From the NCBI GenBank assembly GCA_910583935.1, contig CAJTZM010000002.1, forward strand, positions 62,001 to 126,000: 64,000 bases of DNA. Direction: 5' to 3'. The stretch is from an uncultured Oscillospiraceae bacterium (GTDB lineage Bacteria > Bacillota > Clostridia > Oscillospirales > Ruminococcaceae). This document shows positions 7,296 through 14,427 of the stretch, in pieces. How positions within the stretch are numbered: the stretch's first letter is position 1; the number at the start of each line of letters is the position of its first letter. Under the pieces are notes generated by a model. It ran no database searches. It saw only the letters and a list, made by a program, of their open reading frames with translations, and was not told where the DNA came from. The translations under genes and the position numbers were made by a program.

Positions 7296-9014
7296 TTATT
7301 CATCGTCGTCCGAATCGCTCCCCCGCTTGATTCCCACCGAAGGCCCCCGATAAATTTCCGAGGAGGGCGAATTGGAAGCAGCGCTGGCGGCACCTTCATC
7401 CTTAATATACAAATAGACCTTTTCGCTCTTTCGGCTGATTTTTTCTCCCTTCTCCGGATGGGTCCGAAAGACCTTTCCGGACTCCGCCTGAGAATCGGTT
7501 GTAGGGATTACCTCATAAGCCAGCTCATTTTCCCCAAGAACCTTTGTGGCGTCGACCAGACTGAGCCCCTCCAGTGGCGGAAGAGCTATCTTGTCGGAGC
7601 CCTTGCTGACATACAGCGTCACCTGTCCTTTGTTGGGCATGGGCGTACCCTTCTCCGGCTCTTGTCTGTATATGGTCCCCTTGGAGTATTTTTCGTAATC
7701 CTCTTCTACAAAATCTTCCACGATCTTGAATTCAAAGCGCCCGGTATAGGCCGAATCCCCTTTGACAATGTCCGCGTTCATCCCCACAAAATCCGGCACT
7801 CCATCCGCCGAAATCACCGAATTCGCGCCGGAGGATAGATCGTCCGGGAAAGAAATGCTCTGAGCCGGGCGGGAGTTTTCTTCCTTATCCAAAAATCCCC
7901 CGACCTTCAAAAACCAGAACATCAGCCCTAATAGGATCAAAAAGGTCACAAGCATCGCCCAAATGGCCACTCGAGCCTTTTTCTGCCTCTTTTTTTTCTT
8001 TTTTACCTCCAAATTCACCTTAGAGGATTCGAAAACCGCCGTGTGGCTGTCCCCCTCCTCCAGCAGAATCCCCATAAACGCATCCATGCTTTGAATACGC
8101 TTTTCACTGGTTACACTCATTGCCGAAAAAATCGCGTCAGAAATATTGGGCGGGATCTTCCGGTTCAGCTCATTTGCCGGACACAAATCATCGCTGATGC
8201 GCCGGCTGCTTCCGTCAGCCGGACGCGTGCCAGTAAGCGTTCGGTACAGCACCGCCGCAGCGCCGTATACATCCGTCCAGGCTCCCTGCCAATGATTCAG
8301 CGAATATTGCTCCGGCGCAGCATATCCGTCGAAAAGCGCCGCGCCCACATCGCTGCCCTCGGTCCGGGCGTCCGCAATGCAAAAGCCTGACAGCCAAAGC
8401 TTATTATCCTGATCAACCAAAATGGTTTCCGGGCTGATCCCCCGATGGATGATCCCCTTTTTATGCAGCTGAGACATGGTATTCAAAAACGGCAAAAACA
8501 TCTTTTTCGCCTGGCTCCAGGTCAGTTCCCCGCCATTTCGCTGCAAAAAAGAGGATAGATTCAGCGTATAAATATAGCGGTACACCACATAGACCGTTTC
8601 ATTGTCCACAAAACGGTCCAGCACCGGAACAATCCCGTTGGTCCTTTCCAGCGCCAGCAGCTGGCGGGAAAGCTCCACAAAATCCGATAAGGCTGTTTTA
8701 TATTGGCGCTCATACCCTGTTTTAGGCCGGACCGATTGGTTCGATTCGTTTCGTTCCGCAATCTGCTCCGGCATAAACTCACGGATTAAAACCTTTTTGT
8801 CCTCTTCCTGGTCAAAGGATATGTATGCTGCGCCCTCGCTGTTTTTTTCCAGCACCTTGCCGATGAGATACCTCTCTTTTAAAACCGTACCCGGCGCAAG
8901 ATAGGTCAAACTGTGCGGCATTCCCTTTTGATATCCGCAATGGCGGCATTTATCCTCGCCATCCGGCAAAGGGTTCATGCAGCCCATGCAAAGCTTTACA
9001 TTATTTGGGGTCAT
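7296..9014 (-). CDS. Zinc-ribbon / protein-kinase-fold / PASTA membrane protein, probable pseudokinase
   Basis: About 572 residues. Order: zinc ribbon (Cys 9, 12, 23, 26), kinase fold (about 45-320), a Lys/Arg stretch, one transmembrane helix (AIWAMLVTFLILLGLMFWFL), then two extracellular PASTA-like repeats (from VPDFVGMNA and from LPPLEGLSL). Catalytic residues are missing: the glycine loop is degenerate (VLEKNSEGAAY), the ATP-binding Lys is Arg (LIREFMP), HRD-LKPEN reads HRGISPET, and the DFG Asp is absent (LWLSGFCIADA). The APE motif (YAAPEQY) is kept. The domain plan resembles PrkC/Stk1 wall-sensing kinases, so a signalling scaffold is likely, not phosphorylation. The ATG at 9014 is chosen over an upstream TTG (9053) that would overlap the next gene. 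Confidence 0.85.
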   Translation of the reverse strand: MTPNNVKLCMGCMNPLPDGEDKCRHCGYQKGMPHSLTYLAPGTVLKERYLIGKVLEKNSEGAAYISFDQEEDKKVLIREFMPEQIAERNESNQSVRPKTGYERQYKTALSDFVELSRQLLALERTNGIVPVLDRFVDNETVYVVYRYIYTLNLSSFLQRNGGELTWSQAKKMFLPFLNTMSQLHKKGIIHRGISPETILVDQDNKLWLSGFCIADARTEGSDVGAALFDGYAAPEQYSLNHWQGAWTDVYGAAAVLYRTLTGTRPADGSSRRISDDLCPANELNRKIPPNISDAIFSAMSVTSEKRIQSMDAFMGILLEEGDSHTAVFESSKVNLEVKKKKKRQKKARVAIWAMLVTFLILLGLMFWFLKVGGFLDKEENSRPAQSISFPDDLSSGANSVISADGVPDFVGMNADIVKGDSAYTGRFEFKIVEDFVEEDYEKYSKGTIYRQEPEKGTPMPNKGQVTLYVSKGSDKIALPPLEGLSLVDATKVLGENELAYEVIPTTDSQAESGKVFRTHPEKGEKISRKSEKVYLYIKDEGAASAASNSPSSEIYRGPSVGIKRGSDSDDDE

Positions 9015-9039
9015 TCCGTTACACGCTCCCGAAAGAAAT

Positions 9040-10710
9040 TTATGCAGTTTCAATCGAGGCCGCTTCCTGGAGATTCAGATGCTCAACCGCCCATTCCCGC
9101 AGCTTAAATTTTTGGATCTTTCCCGCCGCGTTCATGGGGAATTCATCCACAAAGGCTACAAAGCTGGGGACCTTATGCCGCGCCATACTGGAGCGAACAA
9201 AATCTTTTACTTCCTCTTCGGTCAGCGTGCACCCCTCTTTTAGGATGACGCACGCCATAATCTCTTCCCCATACCGTTTGCTGGGTACACCGATTACCTG
9301 TACATCGCTGATGGACGGATTGGTATATAAAAACTCCTCAATCTCCTTTGGATAGATATTTTCGCCACCGCGAATAATCATATCCTTGATTCGGCCTGTA
9401 ATCTTATAATACCCTTTTTCGTCCACAGTTGCAAGATCTCCTGAGTGCAGCCAGCCATCTTTATCAATGACCTGGCGGGTCGCTTCCTCCATTTTGTAAT
9501 AACCCTTCATCGTATTGTAACCGCGGGAACAGAATTCTCCCGTTTGTCCGGCACCCAGTGTCTCTCCTGTTTCTGGGTCGATAATTTTGGTTTCTACATG
9601 GGGCATCGCCCGCCCAACCGTGCTGACCCTGAGCTCCAGGCTGTCGTCGGTGTTGGTCATGGTCGTTGCAGGAGAAGCCTCTGTCTGGCCATAGGTGATG
9701 GTAATTTCCCGCATATTCATTTTTTCCACCACCTGCTCCATTACCTTGATGGGGCAGGGCGAACCGGCCATAATCCCCGTACGCATATGGGAAAAATCGT
9801 ACTTGTCAAAATCTGGATGTTCCAACATACCAATAAACATGGTCGGCACGCCGTGGACGGCCGTACACCTTTCGTTTTGAAGCGCGTCCATCACCTTTAC
9901 TGGGCTGTACACATCCACCGGCACCATGGCGGTCGAATGGGTCAGACACGCCATCATCGCAAGAACCATGCCGAAGCAGTGGAAAAACGGAACGACGATG
10001 CACAGTTTATCCTCGTGAGTAAACTTCATACAATCGCCGATGGCCTTGCCGTTGTTTACAATATTGTAATGGGTCAGCATAACGCCTTTTGGGAACCCGG
10101 TGGTGCCGGAGGTGTACTGCATATTGCAGATATCCTGTGGATCCACACTGTCATAAATCATACGGAAATCGCCGTCGTCGATCTTTTGGGCTTTTTGGTA
10201 CAGCTTTTTCCAATGGAGCATTCCAGCAGGCGCATCCGGCCGATTACCAGCATAGACCACCGTCTTCAGATACGGCAGCATCGGATTATTATATTCGCCG
10301 GGATTTGCGTCCTTCAAGGTTGGGCAGAGTTCGTTAACGATTTCCACATAATCGTTCTTTTTGAAATTGTCGATCATGACCAGCATTTTTGCGTCCGACT
10401 GCCGCAGCAGGTACTCTAACTCAAAAACCTTATAGGCCGTGTTCACTGTTACCAGTACCGCTCCGATTTTGGTGCAGGCAAAAAAGGTCAGCATCCATTC
10501 CGGCACATTGGTCGCCCAAATCGCCACATGATCGCCTTTCTGGATGCCCATTGCCAAAAAGCCCTTGGCAATCGTTTCAGCCTCTTCGTTAAACTCCTTC
10601 CAGGTACGGCGGTAATCGCGGTCTGTAAACTTGATTGCTTCATCATCTGGATATTTTTTTGCCACCCGCTCTAAAAGCTTGCTTACCGTAATATTCATCA
10701 TGTCATCCAT
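9040..10710 (-). CDS. Acyl-CoA synthetase (AMP-forming), leucine T-box controlled
   Basis: A 556-residue ANL-family ligase of the ACSF2/medium-chain type. Motifs: MQYTSGTTGFPKGVMLTH, PFFHCFGM, ITITYGQTEASP, GWLHSGDLATVDEKGYY, GRIKDMIIRGGENIYP and the C-terminal catalytic lysine region AAGKIQKFKLRE. It would convert a free carboxylic acid, ATP and CoA to the acyl-CoA, AMP and PPi in the cytoplasm. AGGAG lies eight bases before the ATG at 10710. The unusual point is its leader: a complete T-box with a CUC specifier, implying expression rises when tRNA-Leu is uncharged. This suggests a leucine-linked acid such as isovalerate or isocaproate, but specificity is inference. Fatty acid activation remains the conservative alternative. 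Confidence 0.88.
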   Translation of the reverse strand: MDDMMNITVSKLLERVAKKYPDDEAIKFTDRDYRRTWKEFNEEAETIAKGFLAMGIQKGDHVAIWATNVPEWMLTFFACTKIGAVLVTVNTAYKVFELEYLLRQSDAKMLVMIDNFKKNDYVEIVNELCPTLKDANPGEYNNPMLPYLKTVVYAGNRPDAPAGMLHWKKLYQKAQKIDDGDFRMIYDSVDPQDICNMQYTSGTTGFPKGVMLTHYNIVNNGKAIGDCMKFTHEDKLCIVVPFFHCFGMVLAMMACLTHSTAMVPVDVYSPVKVMDALQNERCTAVHGVPTMFIGMLEHPDFDKYDFSHMRTGIMAGSPCPIKVMEQVVEKMNMREITITYGQTEASPATTMTNTDDSLELRVSTVGRAMPHVETKIIDPETGETLGAGQTGEFCSRGYNTMKGYYKMEEATRQVIDKDGWLHSGDLATVDEKGYYKITGRIKDMIIRGGENIYPKEIEEFLYTNPSISDVQVIGVPSKRYGEEIMACVILKEGCTLTEEEVKDFVRSSMARHKVPSFVAFVDEFPMNAAGKIQKFKLREWAVEHLNLQEAASIETA

Positions 10711-10746
10711 CCTGCATTCTCCTCTCGTGATTTTTGGGGGGAACTC

Positions 10747-11016
10747 AAAAAGCCTTCGTCTTCTAAAAATAGAAGACGAAGGCCAAACCTCCGCGGTACC
10801 ACTTCTGTTGACATAAATGTCCGCTCTAACGTGTCAAACAACACGCCTTTCCGATATCGGGGAAAACCGTTCGAGCCTACTGGGAAATCCGTTCAGCTGA
10901 CCGCTCAAGGGTGAGTTCAAAAACCTTGCAACAACCGCTTTTCAGCAAACCGCGGCTCTCTTGTATATTGCGCCGGATTTTACTAATCCCTATCAATGCG
11001 TTTCACTTATGAAGTT
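10747..11016 (-). promoter_or_regulatory. T-box riboswitch leader, predicted tRNA-Leu (CUC specifier)
   Basis: Reading the minus strand: an AGTA motif (in GGGATTAGTA) and AGAGAG in Stem I; the specifier strand GAA-CTC-ACC-CTTGAGC with the codon CTC at 10915-10913; the conserved T-box GTGGTACCGCGG at 10802-10791; and a terminator (13-bp stem, 10783-10752) followed by TTTTT. The specifier placement matches the GAA-XYZ-AC...GAGC pattern of characterised Stem I structures. Uncharged tRNA should stabilise the antiterminator and allow transcription of the acyl-CoA synthetase. The leucine assignment rests on this reading. Confidence 0.93.
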
Positions 11017-11022
11017 ACGGCT

Positions 11023-11051
11023 ATCTTAACAACTTTTCCCCGAAAAGTCAA
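11023..11051 (-). promoter_or_regulatory. Promoter of the T-box/acyl-CoA synthetase transcript
   Basis: TTGACT and TAAGAT with a 17-base spacer on the minus strand, about 7 bases before the start of the T-box leader. Just upstream (11065-11081) lies a 7-3-7 palindrome, ATTTGAA/TTCAAAT, which could be an extra operator. Confidence 0.75.
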
Positions 11052-11195
11052 CCACATTTTTTAAATTTGAAAGATTCAAATAAAAACATTCGATTTTTTT
11101 CTCGTTTTTTAGCGCATTGGTCGTTTTTTTTAGAAAAAATACCCAAACATCCAAAAAACTTCTAAAGCAAAAATCGATAGATCACAGGGAAAAAT

Positions 11196-11474
11196 TTATG
11201 CAATTTCCCGCATCTTTCGATCGCCGTTCAAAACGTACGTTCTATTGGCAGACGAACGAGAATCCATTTTCTCAAGCCGGCACATACGGCGCATCTGCAC
11301 TTCCCTGATATGGCAAACCCTTTGCCCCAGCATACCGGTGAACAAAAACAGAACAGCCCCGATTCCCTGTGCACAAACCTGGCTCAATCCGATGCTTCCA
11401 ACATCGCTGGCCCCCGCCGTCCCCAGTAATATAACGATACCCAAAAAAATCATTCCAGTAAAAAAGCGTTTCAT
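11196..11474 (-). CDS. Small membrane protein of unknown function, possibly SOS controlled
   Basis: A 92-residue protein with two predicted membrane segments (about residues 5-22 and 30-50), then a basic, cysteine-containing tail (residues 52-92). No family was recognised. It looks real: AGGGGGA precedes the ATG at 7 bases, and a near-consensus promoter (TTGACT, 17 bases, TACAAT) lies upstream with three LexA-like palindromes around it. SOS-induced small membrane proteins such as YneA/SidA-type division inhibitors are precedents for such a gene, but there is no LysM domain or other sequence link here. It lies alone between the T-box leader and a divergent VOC pseudogene. Confidence 0.6.
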   Translation of the reverse strand: MKRFFTGMIFLGIVILLGTAGASDVGSIGLSQVCAQGIGAVLFLFTGMLGQRVCHIREVQMRRMCRLEKMDSRSSANRTYVLNGDRKMREIA

Positions 11475-11492
11475 TTTTTAGTCCCCCTGATA

Positions 11493-11562
11493 GAATATAT
11501 GTTCCTTATTCGTATTGTAACATATGTTCTTTTGAAAGTCAACAAAAAGAGAACAAATATTC
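11493..11562 (-). promoter_or_regulatory. Promoter with three LexA-like operator boxes
   Basis: -35 (TTGACT, 11542-11537) and -10 (TACAAT, 11519-11514) are 17 bases apart. Three 12-base near-palindromes of the GAAC-N4-GTTC type lie at 11493-11504, 11518-11529 and 11551-11562, each with one mismatch. One overlaps the -10, one lies just downstream of the expected start, and one lies upstream of the -35. This is a classic repression layout. The pattern matches Firmicute/Clostridium LexA boxes, though another dimeric repressor could also bind. Confidence 0.55.
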
Positions 11563-11617
11563 TAATTTTTTTAAATCCCCCCATCTGCCAATAAGATGCC
11601 GCTTCACAGAAAAGCAG

Positions 11618-11646
11618 TTGTTTTTCTGCAGTTCCTGTTTTATAAT
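11618..11646 (+). promoter_or_regulatory. Predicted promoter of the VOC gene remnant
   Basis: Plus-strand TTGTTT and TATAAT with a 17-base spacer, 50 bases upstream of the ATG. Confidence 0.55.
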
Positions 11647-11695
11647 AAGCTGACCAACAAACAGGATTTGAAAAATTGCAGAGAGGACAGCCTAT

Positions 11696-12051
11696 ATGAA
11701 AAAGTACACGCAAGTTTATGTTAAAAACAGCATGGAAGCAGCACAAACATATTGTAAAGCATTCGGCGCGAAAATAACGTTTGAAATAAAAAATGCCTCT
11801 GGAACAGCCTATGAACATTGCGAATTATCCGTTAACGGCGAGGGCTTTTTGGCCATAGGCGAAGCGAAAAATCCTTGTGACGTAGCGTTTATTCACAATT
11901 TGAAATGGGAACCGAGGAGTGTGTTCGCCGCGCGTTTGATGTTTTGCGTGATGGAGTCGTTGTCATTGAAGCGATTCACAGTCTGCCGTGGAGCCGATGC
12001 TGCGCCACCGTTATTGATAAATATGGTGTATGCTGGTGGATTGCAATTTAA
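11696..12051 (+). pseudogene. VOC/glyoxalase (PhnB-like) family protein, frameshifted
   Basis: The first 65 or so codons encode the start of a VOC-fold protein (YVKNSMEAAQTYCKAFGAKI). Near 11895 the reading frame changes: the family C-terminus continues in another frame as FEMGTEECVRRAFDVLRDG ... SLPWSRCCATVIDKYGV-CWWIAI and stops at 12049-12051. The open frame that continues to 12121 in the original frame is junk after the shift. An intact protein would be about 119 residues, typical for this family of small metal-dependent or binding proteins. Either the gene is decayed or there is a sequence error of one or two bases. Confidence 0.8.
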
Positions 12052-12128
12052 TAAGGATGTGGTATCCTATCTGCCGTCCCTTTCCCGGTCCTTTACGAAA
12101 AGTGTCCCGGAATTTGTTTAAGCACATC

Positions 12129-12166
12129 AAAAAGGGCAGGGTAAACCGAAATGGTTTACCCTGCCC
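12129..12166 (-). terminator. Bidirectional terminator between the VOC remnant and yebC
   Basis: A 14-bp perfect stem (GGGCAGGGTAAACC and its complement, 5-base loop) with TTTTT on the minus strand side and a shorter T-rich tract on the plus side. Confidence 0.9.
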
Positions 12167-12206
12167 TTTCCTCTTTACGAGGCTTTGTCCCTTCAGGCGG
12201 CTGATT

Positions 12207-12947
12207 TTATCCCTCGTAATCCTCTTCATTTTCCCAGTTGTGCCATACATTTTGGATATCATCGTTGTCGTCCATAATCTCCAGCATCTTTCCCATTTTG
12301 GTCACCAAATCCGGATCATCAATTTTTGTCATAGTTCCGGGAATATATTCTACTTCTGCCGAAGCCGGCGCGTACCCTTTTCCCTCTAAAAATTCGCGTA
12401 CCTCACGCAAGCTAGCCGGGTCGGTAAAAATCTCAATCAAATCCTCGTCGTACTTAAAATCCTCCGCGCCAGCGTCCATGCAGTCTTCCATAATTTTTTC
12501 TTCATTCAGACCGCTATTTTCGAGAACAATGAGACCCTTTTGCTCAAACATAAAGGAAACGCAGCCGTTCTGTCCCAGATTCCCGCCAAACTTATCAAAA
12601 TAGTGCCGCAGATCTCCCGCCGTCCGGTTCCGATTGTCGGTCAGCGCTTCTACAATGACCGCAACGCCGCAGGGACCATACCCTTCATAAAAGATGGTCT
12701 CATAATCATTTTTGTCCCCTTCGGAGCTGGCCTTTTTGATAATTCGGTCGATATTATCGTTTGGTACATTATTGGACTTTGCCTTGGAAATCAAATCGCG
12801 CAGTTTTCCGTTTACCGCAGGGTCCGGACCGCCTTCCTTCACCGCTACGCTGATTTCGCGGCCAATTTTGGTAAAAATCTTCGCTCTCTGGCTGTCGGTC
12901 TTTTCTTTTTTTCGTTTGATTGTGCTCCATTTCGAATGTCCGGACAT
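12207..12947 (-). CDS. yebC: YebC/PmpR family translation/transcription factor
   Basis: A 246-residue protein with the hallmark N-terminus MSGHSKWSTIKRKKEK and the family segments EGYGPCGVAVIVEALTDNRNR and FMFEQKG. YebC proteins were first described as DNA-binding regulators; recent work links YebC to relief of ribosome stalling at proline-rich stretches. The upstream in-frame codons to 12974 are excluded because MSGHSKW is the universal start and AAGGCGG lies before it. It stands alone with its own promoter and terminator. Confidence 0.95.
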   Translation of the reverse strand: MSGHSKWSTIKRKKEKTDSQRAKIFTKIGREISVAVKEGGPDPAVNGKLRDLISKAKSNNVPNDNIDRIIKKASSEGDKNDYETIFYEGYGPCGVAVIVEALTDNRNRTAGDLRHYFDKFGGNLGQNGCVSFMFEQKGLIVLENSGLNEEKIMEDCMDAGAEDFKYDEDLIEIFTDPASLREVREFLEGKGYAPASAEVEYIPGTMTKIDDPDLVTKMGKMLEIMDDNDDIQNVWHNWENEEDYEG

Positions 12948-12986
12948 GGGTAAAACCGCCTTTCCAATTCTCACATTAACTTTTAT

Positions 12987-13015
12987 ATTTTAGCACGGAT
13001 TTTTTTAAAATTCAA
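12987..13015 (-). promoter_or_regulatory. Predicted promoter of yebC
   Basis: Minus-strand TTGAAT and TAAAAT with a 17-base spacer, about 40 bases upstream of the yebC ATG. Confidence 0.65.
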
Positions 13016-13103
13016 GTTTTCTGTCCTTGTAATTTATGTTTGCTCCATCTTAACGAAAACGCCCACAACTAAATCGACAGAAAAAACTCTTATCTTCTTT
13101 TTA

Positions 13104-13139
13104 TAAAAAACAGGCAGCATCATTTATAAAAATGCAGCC
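13104..13139 (-). terminator. Terminator of the small XRE regulator gene
   Basis: GGCTGCAT pairs with ATGCTGCC (one U-U mismatch) and is followed by TGTTTTTT on the minus strand, immediately after the stop codon of the regulator. Confidence 0.65.
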
Positions 13140-13141
13140 AC

Positions 13142-13366
13142 CTATTTGAGAGGGTATTTCGATTTTATATTACTCGCCCCTGTGATATAATCCATTGATA
13201 CATTATAAAATCTGGCCAGAAGCAGAAGACTGTCCACAGGGATTCTCGTCTTTCCGCTTTCATAGTCTGCATATGTCCGCTGACCGATATGAAGTAAATT
13301 CGCAATTTTTTGCTGTGTTAAAGAATGATCTTCTCTGATTTCCCGTATTCTCTCATTATATTTCAT
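13142..13366 (-). CDS. Small XRE-family HTH transcriptional regulator
   Basis: A 74-residue single-domain Cro/CI-type HTH protein: the helix-turn-helix core is SLTQQKIANLLHIGQRTYAD followed by YESGKTRIPVDSLLLLARFYNVSMDYI (residues about 15-62). GAGGTGG precedes the ATG. It is divergent from the membrane-anchored gene at 13525, and a 17-base palindrome sits in the promoter between them, so it probably represses that promoter and perhaps its own. Confidence 0.9.
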   Translation of the reverse strand: MKYNERIREIREDHSLTQQKIANLLHIGQRTYADYESGKTRIPVDSLLLLARFYNVSMDYITGASNIKSKYPLK

Positions 13367-13412
13367 GGCTTATCCACCTCTGAAATAGTATAAAAGAAAA
13401 CGGTAAAAGCAC

Positions 13413-13441
13413 TTGACAAATAGAGTTATAAACTCTAAAAT
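13413..13441 (+). promoter_or_regulatory. Promoter with embedded palindromic operator (likely XRE target)
   Basis: TTGACA (13413-13418) and TAAAAT (13436-13441) with a 17-base spacer. The spacer is almost filled by a perfect palindrome, TAGAGTT-ATA-AACTCTA (13421-13437). Repressor binding there would block RNA polymerase. The neighbouring XRE protein is the obvious candidate. Confidence 0.75.
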
Positions 13442-13524
13442 GATTTTAAAATGGAACAACCTGAAGCCGTAACAAAAAGAATCTAATACAAAAGCCATGC
13501 TGAATGGATCAGGAAGGTGTAAAA

Positions 13525-14096
13525 ATGATGAAGCGAATCTCTATATTTCTTTTAACAACAGCGATGTGTTTACTCTTGGCAGCAACGGTTGTTTTTTTAT
13601 ACCTCGCTGCCCACGGCAGTCAAAATGGTAAAAGCAGCGGTACCGCCAACCAAGCTTACTCAGAAACAGTGAAGCCATCGAAAGATCAAAAAACAAATCA
13701 TCTGGACGAAGCGTGCTACTGGAGCCACCCGGAAATCCCTTTTCAGCAGGCTTGTGAACAGTTCTGCGACGAAATGGTTATGCAAGCAGGCGGCAATGAT
13801 ACAAAAATCTCCTACACCGTTGCATTTTCCGACGGCTGGGACAACGGCGCACCGGAATATAGCCTCGTTTCAGGGCAAAAGGCGGTTACCTGTAAGATCA
13901 AAGTCACTCTAACTTCTAAAACAGAGCGCGAAATCAATGAAATGGGTTTTGTTTTTATCTTATTCACAATCTGGAGGATAATACTCTGGCGGCCGTCGGC
14001 AGTTATATGATAGAGGATGGCCTTCGATTTGACTCAAGTAATTCAGAGGAAGATATCGAATATATCTATACCGGAAATCGGGACATATTTTATTAA
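13525..14096 (+). pseudogene. Membrane-anchored protein of unknown function, frameshifted
   Basis: The gene starts with an N-terminal hydrophobic anchor (MMKRISIFLLTTAMCLLLAA), a Ser/Lys-rich linker and an extracellular domain with ACYWSHPEIPF and FSDGWDNGAPEYSLVSG. Around 13950 the frame shifts. In the original frame it ends at 14010, but a better continuation in another frame reads LIHNLEDNTLAAVGSYMIEDG ... EEDIEYIYTGNRDIFY and stops at 14094-14096, just before a terminator. An intact product would be about 190 residues. No family was recognised. The ATG at 13525 is chosen because AGGAAGG lies eight bases upstream. The shift may be real decay or a sequencing error. Confidence 0.6.
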
Positions 14097-14175
14097 AAAT
14101 ATCGTCCGCTCCGAACAGATTTTCCCGTTTCCCAAAGAAAACAGCAAGACGCATACAGGACAAGTTGGATATACC

Positions 14176-14209
14176 AAAAAGAGGACGGGCAAAACTCCGT
14201 CCTCTTTTT
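14176..14209. terminator. Bidirectional rho-independent terminator
   Basis: An 8-bp stem (GAGGACGG / CCGTCCTC, 8-base loop) flanked by AAAAA on the left and TTTTT on the right. It can end both the plus-strand gene at 14096 and the minus-strand rubrerythrin transcript. Confidence 0.85.
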
Positions 14210-14220
14210 ATAAATCAATT

Positions 14221-14427
14221 TTACTTTTTGAAGAATCCGCCCAGCTTGTCTAAACTAATCTTGGCTTTTACCCCGTCAGCGATCTGTTTGATCTGCTCCT
14301 CCGGGAGGTCTACACCCAACAGTTTCTCCACTGTGGCAATAGGATCCTTTTTAAAACTCTCCTGCAGTTTCTTGTCGTTTTTGACCTTCTCGACCAATTC
14401 TTCTATGCTCTTTTTAATATCCATCAT
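14221..14427 (-). CDS. Small conserved-looking protein encoded with reverse rubrerythrin (Nif11-like N-half)
   Basis: A 68-residue helical, Lys/Asp/Glu-rich protein with the core FKKDPIATVEKLLGVDLPEE, which resembles the Nif11/leader-type motif of an 'F-x-x-D-P-x-x' helix followed by a 'LGVDLP' turn. It lacks the double-Gly leader site and any cysteine-rich core, so a natural-product precursor is unlikely. Its ATG overlaps the rubrerythrin stop by one base (TAATG), so the two are translationally coupled. Function unknown; co-expression suggests a link to oxidative-stress defence. Confidence 0.75.
   Translation of the reverse strand: MMDIKKSIEELVEKVKNDKKLQESFKKDPIATVEKLLGVDLPEEQIKQIADGVKAKISLDKLGGFFKK

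Noticed and set aside
9445..10419. 324-residue plus-strand open frame
   Set aside because: Antisense to the acyl-CoA synthetase; composition (His/Val-rich) is that of a shadow frame.
14017..14253. 78-residue plus-strand open frame overlapping the frameshifted gene
   Set aside because: It starts inside the better C-terminal continuation of the broken gene, crosses a terminator and runs into the next gene.
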